A stretch of 64,000 bases of DNA from Anthostomella pinea (taxonomy: Eukaryota > Ascomycota > Sordariomycetes > Xylariales > Xylariaceae), in NCBI GenBank assembly GCA_963556695.1, contig CAUWAG010000003.1:4650001-4714000 (forward strand), in the 5' to 3' direction. The notes beneath the pieces are model-generated. The model had not been told where the DNA came from. It did no database searches and worked only from the letters and a program-made list of their open reading frames with translations. Shown here in pieces: positions 20,901 through 32,253 of the stretch. The translations under genes were made by a program, and so were the position numbers. Within the stretch, counting starts at the first letter, position 1. Each line of letters begins with the position of its first letter.

Positions 20901-22764
20901 GGGGTGTTCATTATAGACGTCCCGGCTGCGGTCATGACAGAAACCTTCAGAAAAGACAACGAGGGCTGCCGGCCTGCCTGCCTGCCCGCCGTTCGATGAT
21001 CTGTCGGTCCTGCTGCAGACTCGGGATTACCGTGGGTTGCGATCACGTTCGCTTGATAGAGATAAGACAGTGGCATCAAGGGTGTCTCCATACCGCTGCA
21101 CATACTGGTGAATCCTCTTACAGCTGTCCAGCGCTCGGCAGGCGACCTGTCTGCAGTCAGCCGGCGCAACCCAATGGTTGTATAAGTTCTTCTTGGGCGA
21201 ACTTCCTTATGACTCACATTCACAGCAAGCTCAAGATTCCTCAAATCCTTCTGCAGTTGAATAAGGGAAGTCATCCGAGGGCAGCCCGGAGCGAATTTGG
21301 AACTTTCTGTTTCAACGTCCCGCAAACATCACTTTACGGTAGTACCCAAGATGGGGACTCGTCGTCACTGATCAGTTCATCCCATCCTGGCCATCCCGTC
21401 ACGATTTAGTCAGCGACTGGGATACGCAGAGCAAGGCATCCTGTAATAGATCGCCAGGGGGCTGCACCAGGCTAGGTACATCCTACAAGGCATGGGATTG
21501 AGAAACGTGGTGATGTTCCATCGCTTCATGATGTGTCATCTTATATTAGATTCGCGTACAAAGTACCTGCCTCAGACCTGCCTTCTAGAACCCGACGGCT
21601 TCAGACGATCTGACTTTCTCCTTTCGAGCTTTCCAATCCTAAGCAACCTTGGCTGAAAGAATGGATAGACCTACGAGTACATAGACACACGTGCAATACG
21701 GTACGTAAAACCTGAACTCCTACACATGACTCTCATGATTCATTACACCCATCAGCAAATACTTTGACACTTGTTACCGCCCTCCCGGCCCCTTACCTTA
21801 CTCCTACCCTACCAACGACGGAATCTCGGCCGTGTTTGCATCTCCAGTTTACTTTCCAGAGCAACAATACCACCGCATTCATTCACTCACTGCGTGTCTG
21901 GGTTCAGCTCAGCTCGCCTCACCTCGGGAGTACATACTGCTAATAATACGTACCCGAGCGGCACAGCGTCCATGACACGCAAGCCAGACTCTCACTCCCT
22001 AATCAAGGCAGGCTCAGGCTCTCAAGGCCAAGCAGGCAGGCAGGCAGAGACCAGACGTGCCAAGAACCGATGATTGATTTTCAGAAGATTCCAAAACCGC
22101 CGTGTCACTCTTAAAGGACAGAAGAGGAAGGCCTTCTTGGGTAGTCATGACCGCAATGTTGAGAAATTCGGTAAAATGAATAATGGAATCGTAAATCTGG
22201 TCATCTCCTTCCTTCTCTACACCGCTCACCTCTCGCTGCCTCGAATGATGCAGCCGCACAAATTTGATGTATGTACGGCTGGTTACCCGCCGTATGAGGA
22301 CAACACAGACAAGGACAAGGACAACACGACTGAAAGTGGTAGGCAAACTCATGTAGTCGGTCAATTGGCTGCAGATGGATTCGTAAGACGGACTAGGAAG
22401 GTCACTCAACCAGCCACTATTTATTTCAGTGCCTCACTCACGCACTGAGGAAGCCTCGTTTAATGATCTTGGACATGTTTGCTTCGTGGTTCACACAAGT
22501 TGGTATTGTAATCTCGCCTCAGACATATTTGCCGGGACTTCTCTTCCTGCAGGTCGGCATCATCTTTCCGATATGCAGATCCTGCTGCTGTGTTCTTCAC
22601 TCATGTTGTTCATGTCATATTCATGATACATTCTCCTCCAAGGGACGCTCCCTCCCCTCCATGAACTGGTGTGTTCAGTACGGATTGCCGCACTCTTCCG
22701 TCTATTGCGCGAGTATTCATTGACTCGCCGTCTGTTCCAAACGCCGTCGCTATGACCAGGCTGT
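17910..22764. other. Long region without a recognisable gene
   Basis: Nearly 5 kb between the epimerase start and the capping-protein 3' end. It holds CT-rich promoter-like sequence (18250-18600), a small minisatellite at 18788-18842, short CCTG runs (20968-20990) and a (CAGG)n stretch (22032-22047). Several ORFs exceed 170 codons, including one of 232 codons on the minus strand at 21325-20627. They read as non-protein sequence, with no domain, clustered basic and Ser/Thr residues, and comparable ORFs in other frames. A noncoding transcript or a fast-evolving gene cannot be excluded. Confidence 0.45.
18788..18842. repeat. Minisatellite, GGGGAGACA units
   Basis: About four tandem copies of a 9-bp GGGGAGACA unit follow a run of nine G. 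G-runs spaced like this could form a G-quadruplex; there is no gene on either side within 800 bp. Confidence 0.7.
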
Positions 22765-24167
22765 TCATCGTCCCATGCTGCCAATGATGTCCTTCTGCGC
22801 CTGCCTATCCCTGGCAGACTCGCTAAGGCTGCCCACGCTGCGCAGGTCGCCCACCACGTCCTTGGCCTTGCCGAAATAGACCTCCTGCAGCAGATTCCGC
22901 ATCTTCAGCTCCATGTCCTCGACAAGCTTGCCGATGTTGGCGATCTGCTGCTCGTCGCTTTCGGCCGCCAGCTCGATCTCGATCTGGCGCGTCATGTTGC
23001 CCGAGAGGTCCATGTCGCCTAGGTTATTCGAGTTTGTGGACAGTGATAGGATGACGGTTGACGTCAGGTTGTACTGCGTGAAGCGTGCTCGGTCTATAGC
23101 TTCAAAGACATGAATCGAGTCCCATGTTCCCTCGCTGCTGCTGCCCGGCGTTGCCACTATAGCGGGCAGTGGTAGTCAGCAGTCGGGTTCGGTGTTCTAG
23201 AAATTTGAGATATTTCATATATCTTCGACGCCACCGCCTCGTTTGTGTTCCCCGTAACACTTGTTTTGTGCCAGAATACGGGACCACAGATCTGTAGTCT
23301 CAGATGCGAGATCTAGACATCTGGTATCTGCAGTCTGGCAATCCGAGACCAAGTCCCGGCGCCCAAATTGGTACCAAGCGGCCTGTTTCGGGTCGCGACC
23401 TCTTGTTGGGGCGCCTCGGACTGCCCGTGATGTAACCGGCTTGCCCGCCGCAGATTCAACAAATCTTGGAACAGTTTCTAAACGGCACCAAAGATTGCAA
23501 ACGGATGCGCCGATCCGCAGTCCAGAAACACATGTATATCGAGAGACAGTAGGAGACCCAGAAGCGGAGACTCACCCTTCTTCAACAGCACGACGCCAGC
23601 AAAGCCATCGTCCAGGTTCCAAAAGTAGACGCTGCTGACGCCGCCCTCATAGTACAGCTCGCGGTAGACGTCGAAGGCTTCGTTGGCGCGGACCTCCATG
23701 CGGCGGACCTTGTCGCTGGGGACCGCCGCGGCGCTGCTGGCGCCGCCATCGACGGGCGGGTCGAACTCGTTGCTCCACGGCGACCGGTAGCTGTCGCCGT
23801 CGCGGTTGTAGTCGCACAGCAGGTATTCGCGGCCCGTCTGGCGGCAGCGGCGCACGGCGAGCGGCTGGTCCACCGACGAGAGCAGGTCCTCGGTCAGGTC
23901 GGGCGCGAGGCTGATGAGCGAGTTGAGGTGCGTGGTCGTGTGTTTGGGGTTGAGGCGGCGGAGGAGGTCGCTGTTTTTGTTCGTTCGGCGGTCAGTCGGG
24001 ATGCTTGAGACGGAGAGGTGGGCGGGCAAGTCTAGATATTGATCGTCCAAGAACCTACTCTGGTCCTGTCCTGCTCAGGGGACGTGGGATAGTCGATGGG
24101 AGGCTGCATTTGAGCGAGCAAGAGAGTGTACTTACAGCGCCGAATCGAAAGGGTCGGCGGACGCCAT
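22765..24167 (-). CDS. CAP2: F-actin-capping protein subunit beta
   Basis: Beta subunit of the heterodimeric CapZ complex that caps actin-filament barbed ends. The three exons are 24167-24136, 23970-23576 and 23156-22765, with GT-AG introns of 165 and 419 nt, all in phase. The product has 272 residues, the usual family size. Diagnostic stretches are [20 protein letters not shown] near the N-terminus, [30 protein letters not shown], and [19 protein letters not shown]-terminal diagnostic stretches are [21 protein letters not shown], and [20 protein letters not shown] with [11 protein letters not shown], the tentacle helix region. The start gives [11 protein letters not shown], as in relatives. 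The alpha subunit is not in the window. Confidence 0.95.
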
Positions 24168-24975
24168 TGTGACTGGAGTGTGACTCGAGTCTGACGGTGG
24201 CGTTGTGTACGGTACCGGTGCCGTGTCCCTGAATATCGACGAGGTTTCTTGACTACCTAGGCAGGCTAGGAGATTGCTTGCGGGCTTTCTTGGGTTTGGT
24301 TGATGTTGAATTGACGATGGACGATGGTGGGGTTACATGCAATGGAGATCAAGTTCCAACTGGATGGTGTTTTGGCAGCTGGAAGGTGGAGCCGCAGGAA
24401 GCTCAGCTACCCCCTTATTCATGGGGGCATATAAGACTGTAAGTTGACGCGGATTTATTCCGCCACACAACCAAACTGCCAGCAAGTCTGAGTACAGTAT
24501 TCTCTCGCCAGCTCATCAACAGAAATCATCCTACCCCAATTCAGGACAAAGCAGCTGCCGTACTCGACTCTCCAAGGCTGGCGTGTGTGGGCTCGTTGGT
24601 GGGGTGTTACGGTATGTTGAGTGGGAATCACTTACCGCATGGCACATGTATCATGTGAGCCCTACGCGCCTACGTAGTGGAGGCTCATCATTATGAACTA
24701 TGTCGGCGGCATCTTCCATCAAAGCACTTTACTGTCGAAGCACCTTCTTTATCTTCATCCACACTTTCTTAGCTGCCGCCACTAGTACTGCTGCTCATCT
24801 ACTACCCTCACGGCTGGTCTCAGGGCTGGTCCAGCGATGGCAAGATGGAGGCTACGGATGCCAAACTCGTATACTACACAAATTCGGGAGAATCACTTCG
24901 CGCCCTAACCAGAGCGTGAGGCACGCCTCAAAATACAAAGCGTCAGACTTCAGCTTCTCCCTCATCTGGTATTGG
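24168..24975. other. Upstream region of the capping-protein gene
   Basis: No gene is supported. The region contains promoter-like sequence of the capping-protein gene and then non-coding sequence up to the pseudogene. Confidence 0.5.
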
Positions 24976-25600
24976 CTAAAGCAACCCAAGCTCCTCCAAC
25001 TTCTTACGCGTGGCCAGCACAAGTGACACCAACTCTTCATACAGAACCTTGATAGAATCTGGCTTATCCAGAACAGGCTCGTCCCACGGCGCGGCCTCTT
25101 AGCCGACCACGACCTCGGTATCGTCATTGGACAAGTCCGGCAAGTCCTCAAGCTTCACACACTCGGCCCGGAACTCAACCTCCCCGAGGAGCGTGGGCGT
25201 GATCAGCAGCCGTAGGCCGACACTCCCGTGGCGACCTATAGCGAAGCGTGAGCCCGCGCGATCGATCTTGCCCGTCGTCCGGATGTAGTCGTCCAGCAGT
25301 TCGTCATTCTTGGTCGACGCACAGGTGATCGTGCGTGCCGACTTTTGTCGTCGCGTTCGCTACCTTGTCCACCAAGTAGACTCCGGAGCCCATCACATTT
25401 TCTCCTGAGGCCTTCGTTGGGTCCAGTGTTCCACCTGCCTACCGAGCTCCTCAGGGTTTCCAACACGGCTGGCCACGAGGCGGAGGGGCCCACGGACGAA
25501 CTGAATTTTCTTGGCGAAAGCGGTCTCTGGTATGATGGTCCCAAGAAAGACCCACCGTCCTCGAACGAACTCCAGGGTCATATGGACGGTAGTACGAATA
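24976..25600 (-). pseudogene. Decayed gene of unknown family
   Basis: The minus strand has strongly protein-like segments. The 3' part reads LLDDYIRTTGKIDRAGSRFA, then HGSVGLRLLITPTLLGEVEF. It runs into a TAA at 25101-25099 and continues in the same frame as EEAAPWDEPVLDKPDSIKVL ... ATRKKLEELGLL, ending at a natural stop (24978-24976). Upstream, coding character shifts frame at about 25320 (VMGSGVYLVDKVANATTKVG) and again at about 25390 (RGRWVFLGTIIPETAFAKK). At least two frameshifts and one nonsense codon make it a pseudogene. I do not recognise the family. Nothing similar remains elsewhere in the window. Confidence 0.5.
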
Positions 25601-26056
25601 CACGGGGAAGTTCCAATGTCAGGTTCGGAGACACACGGTCACTCTGGAAGACGTTATTTACGTCGACCGAAATCCAATCTCTATTATACGGAAGTGGTAG
25701 GCTTTTGCGAAGCTAGTCGTTCACAGCATGCCTTGTGGATTAGAGATGAACCGTCATTCTCCCATATAGCTTGGTCTAGGATGTCGGCTACTTGGAAAAT
25801 ATACAAAGAGGGCCCCAGCATGTAGGGCAGCGACACACGAAACATCGAGGAAATAGACACGGGCGGTTACCATGCTAGCGACCTGCGGGTCGTGGGTTCG
25901 AGAGCTATTACTATGGTTGGGTACGAGTGGGCAAGTTGAGGGCACGACTCATTGGTCCGGCAGTGTCCGGTATATAGGACTACGTAAAAACCTCGCTTCT
26001 CATCGATTAGTCAGAAGATACTTAACAGCTTCGACTGGCGAATCAGGAAGAACCGC

Positions 26057-26128
26057 GGGCTTGTGGTTTAGTGGTATAATACTCCCTTAGCATGGGAGTG
26101 GTCCGGGGTTCGATTCCCCGCCAGTCCA
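26057..26128 (+). tRNA. tRNA-Ala (AGC)
   Basis: A 72-nt cloverleaf without intron. The anticodon stem CTCCC/GGGAG encloses the loop TTAGCAT (anticodon AGC, Ala). The T arm CGGGG-TTCGATT-CCCCG is perfect. The A box is TGGTTTAGTGG-like and the B box is GGTTCGATTCC. The acceptor stem GGGCTTG/CCAGTCC has one G-U pair and one mismatch (T26062 with C26122), which is unusual. Discriminator base A. A run of five T at 26162-26166 can terminate RNA polymerase III. Confidence 0.9.
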
Positions 26129-26161
26129 TCGTGTAGAGGTTCAATTCCTGCTGTACCAATG

Positions 26162-26166
26162 TTTTT
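26162..26166 (+). terminator. RNA polymerase III T5 terminator
   Basis: TTTTT is the first T run downstream of the tRNA-Ala, 34 nt past its 3' end. Confidence 0.6.
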
Positions 26167-26941
26167 GCGGGTCAGAGAGCTGTGGGCGACGTCAAGGTGC
26201 ACGAGACGGTCAGCCAAGCCTCAGGAAAGTTCTCGCTTAGTACAATTTCTCTACCTAGTTAGTTACCTGTATCTTATCATGCGGCCAAATACTATAAATA
26301 TAAGTTGATATATAATATGCGTTTCAAAGGTTACGAACTTGAAGTCGAGGCTTGTTAGCGACAGTAAGGGGGTACCTAGGTGGGTACTTTAAATTTTATA
26401 CCGAGACACACCTCCACAGCGTCCGTTTCCATGTTATTAATAGCAGAATTCTAGCAGCTGATGTCCATGTATCCACTTGTGGACCGTGCTCTATTGAGGC
26501 TTAAAGCAGGAACCGTCTCCATGTCCCGAACGCGGTTAGATCATTTGCGCTGCCGGGTGTGGCCTGTTGGCTGTCGCGGTTGGTCATGCCCGCAAAATGC
26601 CCGGAAATGCCATGGTCCATGGATAGATCACCCTGTTCCAGGTCCAAACTGTCGCATGCAGGTGCAAATGCATGAGCTCCACGTCTTCAGTTGCTTCAAT
26701 TGCTGAACACACCTGTGTCCATTTTCAACATTCAACGCCTCATTCACGCTCGCACCCTACCTTACCCTGCGTCACTGACGCACGAACATCCTCCAGCCCA
26801 GAGCCCGCGTTGGGATGCATCTTTGCGCCTCCTGAACCGCCACGTCAAATTGTTCCTGCTTGCTTCAACCACCTCGCCCACTGCCTCCCATTCCCATGCC
26901 GTCTTGCGCGCCTGCGCTCCGCCCGTCCTGCCCCTTCGAAA
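26167..26941. other. Upstream region of the Ca2+ ATPase gene
   Basis: An AT-rich patch (26270-26460) is followed by a C-rich leader rich in CCTC/CACC (26700-26935), typical of fungal promoters and 5' leaders. No gene is supported. Confidence 0.5.
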
Positions 26942-29900
26942 ATGCAATGGCCGTGGCGCGATCGCGAGTCCAACGACGAGCCCCTGCTGCCCGTGTCCGT
27001 TCCGAGCATAAATGGGATAGATCGTGATTATGATCATGGGCATGACGAGCATGTTGAACGGTCCAGATCGACTTCGAGAAGACCGGCGCACGCCAGGACA
27101 ACTTCGGCTCAGTCTAGGGTGAATCTTCCGTTCCTTGCTGGTGACGTTGATAGCTGGACTGACGACTAACATGTTTACCTGTGTACTTAGTCTGTGGCAG
27201 ATGGATACTCCTTTATGACACCAGCCGAGACAGCGAAACGTCTACAGTCCTCCTTGACCTACGGCCTGACCCCCGGCGAAGCCCTCTCCCGATTACAAGA
27301 TTTCGGCCCAAACGAGATCCCCCACGAGGAGCCCGACCCGATATGGCTGCGCTTTCTCATGCAATTCCGAGAGCCACTCATCATTCTCCTTCTTGTCTCG
27401 GCCTTCCTCTCCATATTCGTTGGGAACACGGACGATGCCGTTAGCATCACTGTTGCCGTCACAATCGTCGTTACCGTTGGATTTGTACAGGAATACCGAT
27501 CCGAGAAGTCTATCGAAGCTCTCAACCATCTGGTGCCCAACCATGCCCATTTAGTTCGAGCACAGCCGTCCAAGGCCGCGCCTAGCACCAAGAGTCCATC
27601 ATGGCCGCCCAGCGCTGATGGCATGAGTGATAGTGATCCTGCAATTGGGACACGGACACCAGGAGAGGAGATGATGGAGGCTATATCCTCCAAAGTCATG
27701 GCAGCTCAGTTGGTGCCGGGAGATTTAGTCCTTTTCACGACTGGGGACCGCATACCTGCCGACATCCGAATTACCAAAGCTTCCGACCTGACCATCGACG
27801 AGTCGAACCTGACGGGCGAGAACGAGCCCCTGAGGATGACGGCCGACGCCAGGTTTCGCAGCCTACATTCACCCTCGGTAGCCCGTTCTGGAGCGCTGCA
27901 CCATCCAAGCCCTTCAGCTCTATCCCCTCTACCGTATAATGGGGGCCCGAAAGATGATATGCACAACCACGAGGTCAATAACATCGCACATATGGGCACA
28001 CTCGTGAAGTCTGGCTATGGTCAAGGCATCGTATTTGCTACAGGTGGTGAGACGCACTTCGGCACGATTGCCGCAAGTGTGTCGGGCACAGAGAGTCCGC
28101 GCTCCCCACTGCAGATCAATATGGACCAGCTGGGAAAGCAGCTGAGCCAGTTCTCGTTTGGAATAATCGCCCTGATTTCGGTAGTCGGATGGTTGCAGGG
28201 GAAGAAGTTACTTGACATCTTCACAATTTCTATCTCGCTTGCTGTCGCGGCTATCCCCGAGGGGCTACCGATCATTGTGACGGTCACGCTGGCTCTTGGT
28301 GTTCATCGTATGGCGAAACACAACTCTATTGTCCGAAAGATGCCGAGTGTCGAAACATTGGGTTCCGTCAACGTCGTTTGTTCTGACAAGACAGGAACAC
28401 TAACAATGAATCATATGACGACGGCGAAGATGTGGTACTTTGGGTCGAAAGCACCAGTGGACGTCGAGTCGGATGACCTGGCAGCAGAAGAAACACCCGA
28501 TGTTGCCGCTTTAAAAATCCTACGAATTGGCAATATAGCAAATAATGCCCGCCTTGCCCATGGGACGAAGACTGTTTTCCCTGATGCCCAAACCAAAGAC
28601 TTTGCCTCCCACACACGATGGGTGGGACAGCCTACAGACGTCGCGATGCTAGATCTTCTAGACAGGTTCAAGGAGCACGATGTGAGAGACTCGATTGGTC
28701 CCCGCACAGCTGAGACGCCATTCAGCTCGGAGAGGAAGTGGATGGGTGTTGTAATAGGGGCGCAAGCTGGGAATAGCGAGAAAGAATATGCCTATATGAA
28801 GGGCGCGATTGATAAAATCTTGGACGCTTGCGATTCTTATCTTACACCCGACGGGCAGGAGGTCGTGATGGATTCTGGACGTCGCCAGGAGGCATTTGAA
28901 GCTGCCGAGACAATGGCCGAAAAGGGGCTCAGAGTCTTGGCATTTGCCAGCGGAGCCGTGTCTAAGTCTACGCGCAGCAGATCGGGCTTCACTCGAAGCT
29001 CTACACCCGGGGCCCGGGATGCAAGCCAGAGTCCAGGACTGCCTCATAGTGAGGAGGCGTACAAGAGTCTGACATTCGCTGGTCTGGTAGGTATGAGCGA
29101 TCCACCAAGACCTGGTGTGTCTCGCTCCATCCGAAAGCTGATGCGCGGAGGCGTCAAAGTCATCATGATCACTGGCGACTCCGCAACGACCGCGCTGGCT
29201 ATAGGGAACCAACTTGGCATGCAGATTGCCACGCCACGAGAGCATTCGGCCCACCAGGTTGCCGTGAAACCTGTGCTCACTGGTCACGACGTGGACATGA
29301 TGACTGAGGATGACCTCGCGGCAGCAATACAGACCACAACCGTCTTTGCGCGTACCAACCCCGACCACAAGTTGAAGATCATCCGAGCTCTCCAATCACG
29401 TGGTGACATCGTCGCTATGACTGGGGACGGGGTCAATGATGCGCCAGCACTCAAGAAGGCGGATATTGGCATATCAATGGGTATGCATGGTACTGACGTT
29501 GCCAAAGAGGCGTCGGATATGATACTCACGGACGACGATTTCTCCACCATCCTTCGTGCCATCGAGGAGGGCAAGGGCATATTCAACAACATCCAAAACT
29601 TCATAACGTTCCAACTCAGCACCAGCGTGGCCGGTCTGTCACTGGTCCTCATATGTACCTGCCTGGGGTTCAAAACTCCGTTGAACGCCATGCAGATTCT
29701 CTGGATCAGTAAGTCCTCTTTACCCTCTCCCCAATTTCCCCCCTTAGCTAACTCTCGTAGATATTATCATGGACGGTCCTCCGGCTCAATCTCTAGGCGT
29801 CGAAAGGGTCGACCCAGACGTGATGACGCGACCACCTCGTTCTCGAAGTGAGCCGGTCCTCACACGAGCCTTGCTTACTCGTGTCTTGACCTCGGCTGCG

Positions 29901-30296
29901 ATCATCATGGCGGGTACGATGGCTGTGTATACACACGAAATGTTATCCGATGGCGAAGTCACCCGACGCGACACAACGATGACATTTACCTGTTTCGTGT
30001 TGTTCGACATGTTCAATGCACTATCTTGTCGATCGGAGAGCAAGTCCATCTTCAGAGGCGAAGTCGGCTTGTTTTCGAACAAGCTCTTCAACTGGGCGGT
30101 ATCTTTGAGTTTGGCCGGGCAGTTGCTAGTCATTTACTTCCCATGGCTCCAAGAAGTCTTTCAGACCGAGGCGCTGGGGCTTTTTGATCTCATAAGACTG
30201 GTTGCATTAGCGAGCTCGGTGTTTTGGGCAGACGAAGCAAGAAAATGGTACAAATACGGACGGAGGCGCATGGGGGGATACAGTCAAGCGGTATAG
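26942..30296 (+). CDS. PMR1: Golgi/secretory-pathway Ca2+/Mn2+ P-type ATPase
   Basis: P-type ATPase of the SPCA/Pmr1 type that loads Ca2+ and Mn2+ into the Golgi. The model is exon 1 26942-27118, exon 2 27191-29708 and exon 3 29761-30296 (1076 residues). Intron 2 (GTAAGT...CGTAG) is certain because it joins [19 protein letters not shown] in phase. Intron 1 is less certain: donor GTGAAT at 27119 is chosen for phase, and a donor 30 nt later is possible. Motifs are LTGEN (actuator domain, about residue 267), PEGLP (about 415), DKTGTLT (phosphorylated Asp about 458) and [17 protein letters not shown] (about 803). [20 protein letters not shown] is characteristic of the family. A Ser/Pro-rich insert of about 60 residues follows it, and a long acidic/His-rich N-terminal tail precedes the first helix. 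All catalytic residues are intact. Confidence 0.95.
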
Positions 30297-30953
30297 AACG
30301 GCGGGCATGTTGCGCAACAGGAAATGAAGCTTTCGCCCCTCCACTGTATAGGATTTGTTGCGTCACGCATAGAACATGTAAACCATCTTGAACATATCTG
30401 TGTACAACCCCTAATGCACAAGTAGAAAGTTATCCTAGGTTCATCTTGCAACCTCCCAAGGTTAATCGTGAGGAATTGCCAAGCGGTTGTGATGCGCCGA
30501 AACTCGTGTAGTAGTGTCGCATAGAGGCCCAGCAAATTGTGATACCTATTCACTTGGAATACCTGAGATCGTATCGTAACAGATGGGCGGTCGAAACACA
30601 CATCACACATACACCTTCTGCAATCTTGTCACGTTGTTCGTCTACGAAACGCCTCTGGTGAGCGAAATGGACCTAGCTCTGAGCAAGTTACGTCTATACA
30701 TAAAAAGCTCTCAACCATAATACGCCTCAAGCGAATTTAACTTTGCCCTTGGAGAGCTGATACATCTCCGAAAGATGTATTTAATAGTATGATATGACAC
30801 AGTTGTTGCAGCAATCTCTCTCTTTACGTCTGTCCAGAATTTCCGTCACCAAAAGTCCCCTATTCTCGTATACCGCTGCAGTACTACATATACCTACAGA
30901 GCAAACCACACAATACCACACCACACTACACATCGAATCAACAGCATCCCAAG
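30297..30953. other. 3' region of the ATPase gene and 5' region of the next gene
   Basis: There is no coding signal. The part just before 30954 is rich in CACA/CCACAC, like a fungal 5' leader. Confidence 0.5.
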
Positions 30954-31907
30954 ATGCGCTACCCCAGAATAGACCACCTGTTGCCCACCATGGACTCATG
31001 GCCCACCCTCCAATCCCTCAGTCAATGCGTCCTCGCCGCCACATCCATCTACCTCGCGCCCCTAGCACAACCCCTATCCCTCATGGCGCTCATCGCGACG
31101 GCCAACCGTCTGCGCCCGCGTCCTCCGCAGGCCGTCGAAGCCCCGAATGCGCGCCCGGTACAAGCAGGGTTCCTGGCCTTCGTCCTGGCGGCGGCTTACT
31201 TGGCGTTCCGCGATACCGTGGCCGCGATGACGGACACGCGGGGCGTCGAGGCTGGGCTTAAAATCGCGCTTTGCTATCGCGTGGCGCAGTGTCTGGAGGC
31301 GAGGTTTTGGTTTTTGGGGGGTCTGGTTGTGGTGCTGGGGCGCTGGATGGGGAGGGTGGTGAGGAGGGTAGGGGCTTTGATGGGGGTTGGGGGAGGGGAG
31401 ACGCGGGCTGTGAGTCCGCTGGGCGCGGAGGGTGCGTCGGAGTCGGGTGGGACTGGAGAGACGCTGCTGGGAGCGCCTTGTGAGCAACGTGAGTCGTCTG
31501 GGACTGTGGACAACGAGGAATCTGTCGCTGGTGCCTCTAACGCCGAGGGCGCGGCTGGTTTGAGCCTGACTGAGCGGCCACTGCTAGAGGCCCCCGACAG
31601 TGCTGAGTCAACCGCAGCTGATTCAAGTCAGGATACTCCCGCTGACGTGTCTGGAGCTGGAGAGTGTGTGGGTGATGTCCCTGAAGACGGGGATCAAGAG
31701 AAGGCGGAAACCGGGGAGCCTTCGCCCGAGGTTGTGGTAGAAATCGAATGGGTGGACGTTGGACGTGACGTCCCGAGTCAGACGAACGGGACTATGAATG
31801 ATGGCATGATGAAGGGGCCTCGACGAAGAAGCAGGAAGAGGAAACAGGAAGTAGGAGTGGTGGAAACTGCTGAGGTTCCTGTAGGCGATCATGGGTCATC
31901 ATTGTGA
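30954..31907 (+). CDS. Membrane protein of unknown function
   Basis: A single-exon ORF of 317 codons. The N-terminal 140 residues contain two or three hydrophobic segments (about residues 25-48, GFLAFVLAAAYLAF at about 72-85, and FWFLGGLVVVLG at about 117-128). The C-terminal half is a long acidic, Gly/Ser/Glu-rich, probably disordered tail. It ends with a basic cluster (RRRSRKRKQ) and Glu/Val-rich residues. A downstream ATG at 30990 (MDSWPTLQ) could be the real start; the first 12 residues add nothing recognisable. GC3-rich codon use supports it as a real gene, but no family is recognised. It follows the ATPase gene on the same strand, with no evidence of a functional link. Confidence 0.65.
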   Translation: MRYPRIDHLLPTMDSWPTLQSLSQCVLAATSIYLAPLAQPLSLMALIATANRLRPRPPQAVEAPNARPVQAGFLAFVLAAAYLAFRDTVAAMTDTRGVEAGLKIALCYRVAQCLEARFWFLGGLVVVLGRWMGRVVRRVGALMGVGGGETRAVSPLGAEGASESGGTGETLLGAPCEQRESSGTVDNEESVAGASNAEGAAGLSLTERPLLEAPDSAESTAADSSQDTPADVSGAGECVGDVPEDGDQEKAETGEPSPEVVVEIEWVDVGRDVPSQTNGTMNDGMMKGPRRRSRKRKQEVGVVETAEVPVGDHGSSL

Positions 31908-32253
31908 GCAAGGGGTTGAAGATCAATCGTCGATGAGCGTATATGACGGATGCGTCAAGTTCCTTCGCTGTCACCACGTCAAGTCCTCTGCTCTTCTCAT
32001 CGCTAGGACAACCGGTCATAACCATCCATCCTCAAGTCATCGATGTACCAGGCGGGCAAAGCTGCGGATTTGATATAACTACATAATTATATAGGAGTCG
32101 ACTATGAGTCTCTCAAAACATGTCCCGAACCGCCAGGGAAACTGTTATCTGTGGGTGCTGCAATGTTCATACGGCAATACCATCAGCAATATGCTGGTGG
32201 ACAGTGACAAAAAAAGGGGATCATGGCGCATCAGTTGGGTCCCTGGAGATCTA
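31908..32253. other. Convergent intergenic space
   Basis: 3' regions of the membrane-protein gene and of the aldo/keto reductase gene. Nothing coding is seen. Confidence 0.5.

Noticed and set aside
20627..21325. 232-codon minus-strand ORF
   Set aside because: It is rich in Arg/Ser/Thr, has no domain and no splice context, and overlaps equally long ORFs on the other strand. It looks like chance openness.
23141..23145. Alternative acceptor for intron 2 of the capping-protein gene (GGCAG)
   Set aside because: It gives the wrong phase. The CTATAG acceptor at 23157 keeps the frame.
28658..29395. 245-codon minus-strand ORF
   Set aside because: It lies wholly antisense to the ATPase catalytic domain and has no domain of its own.
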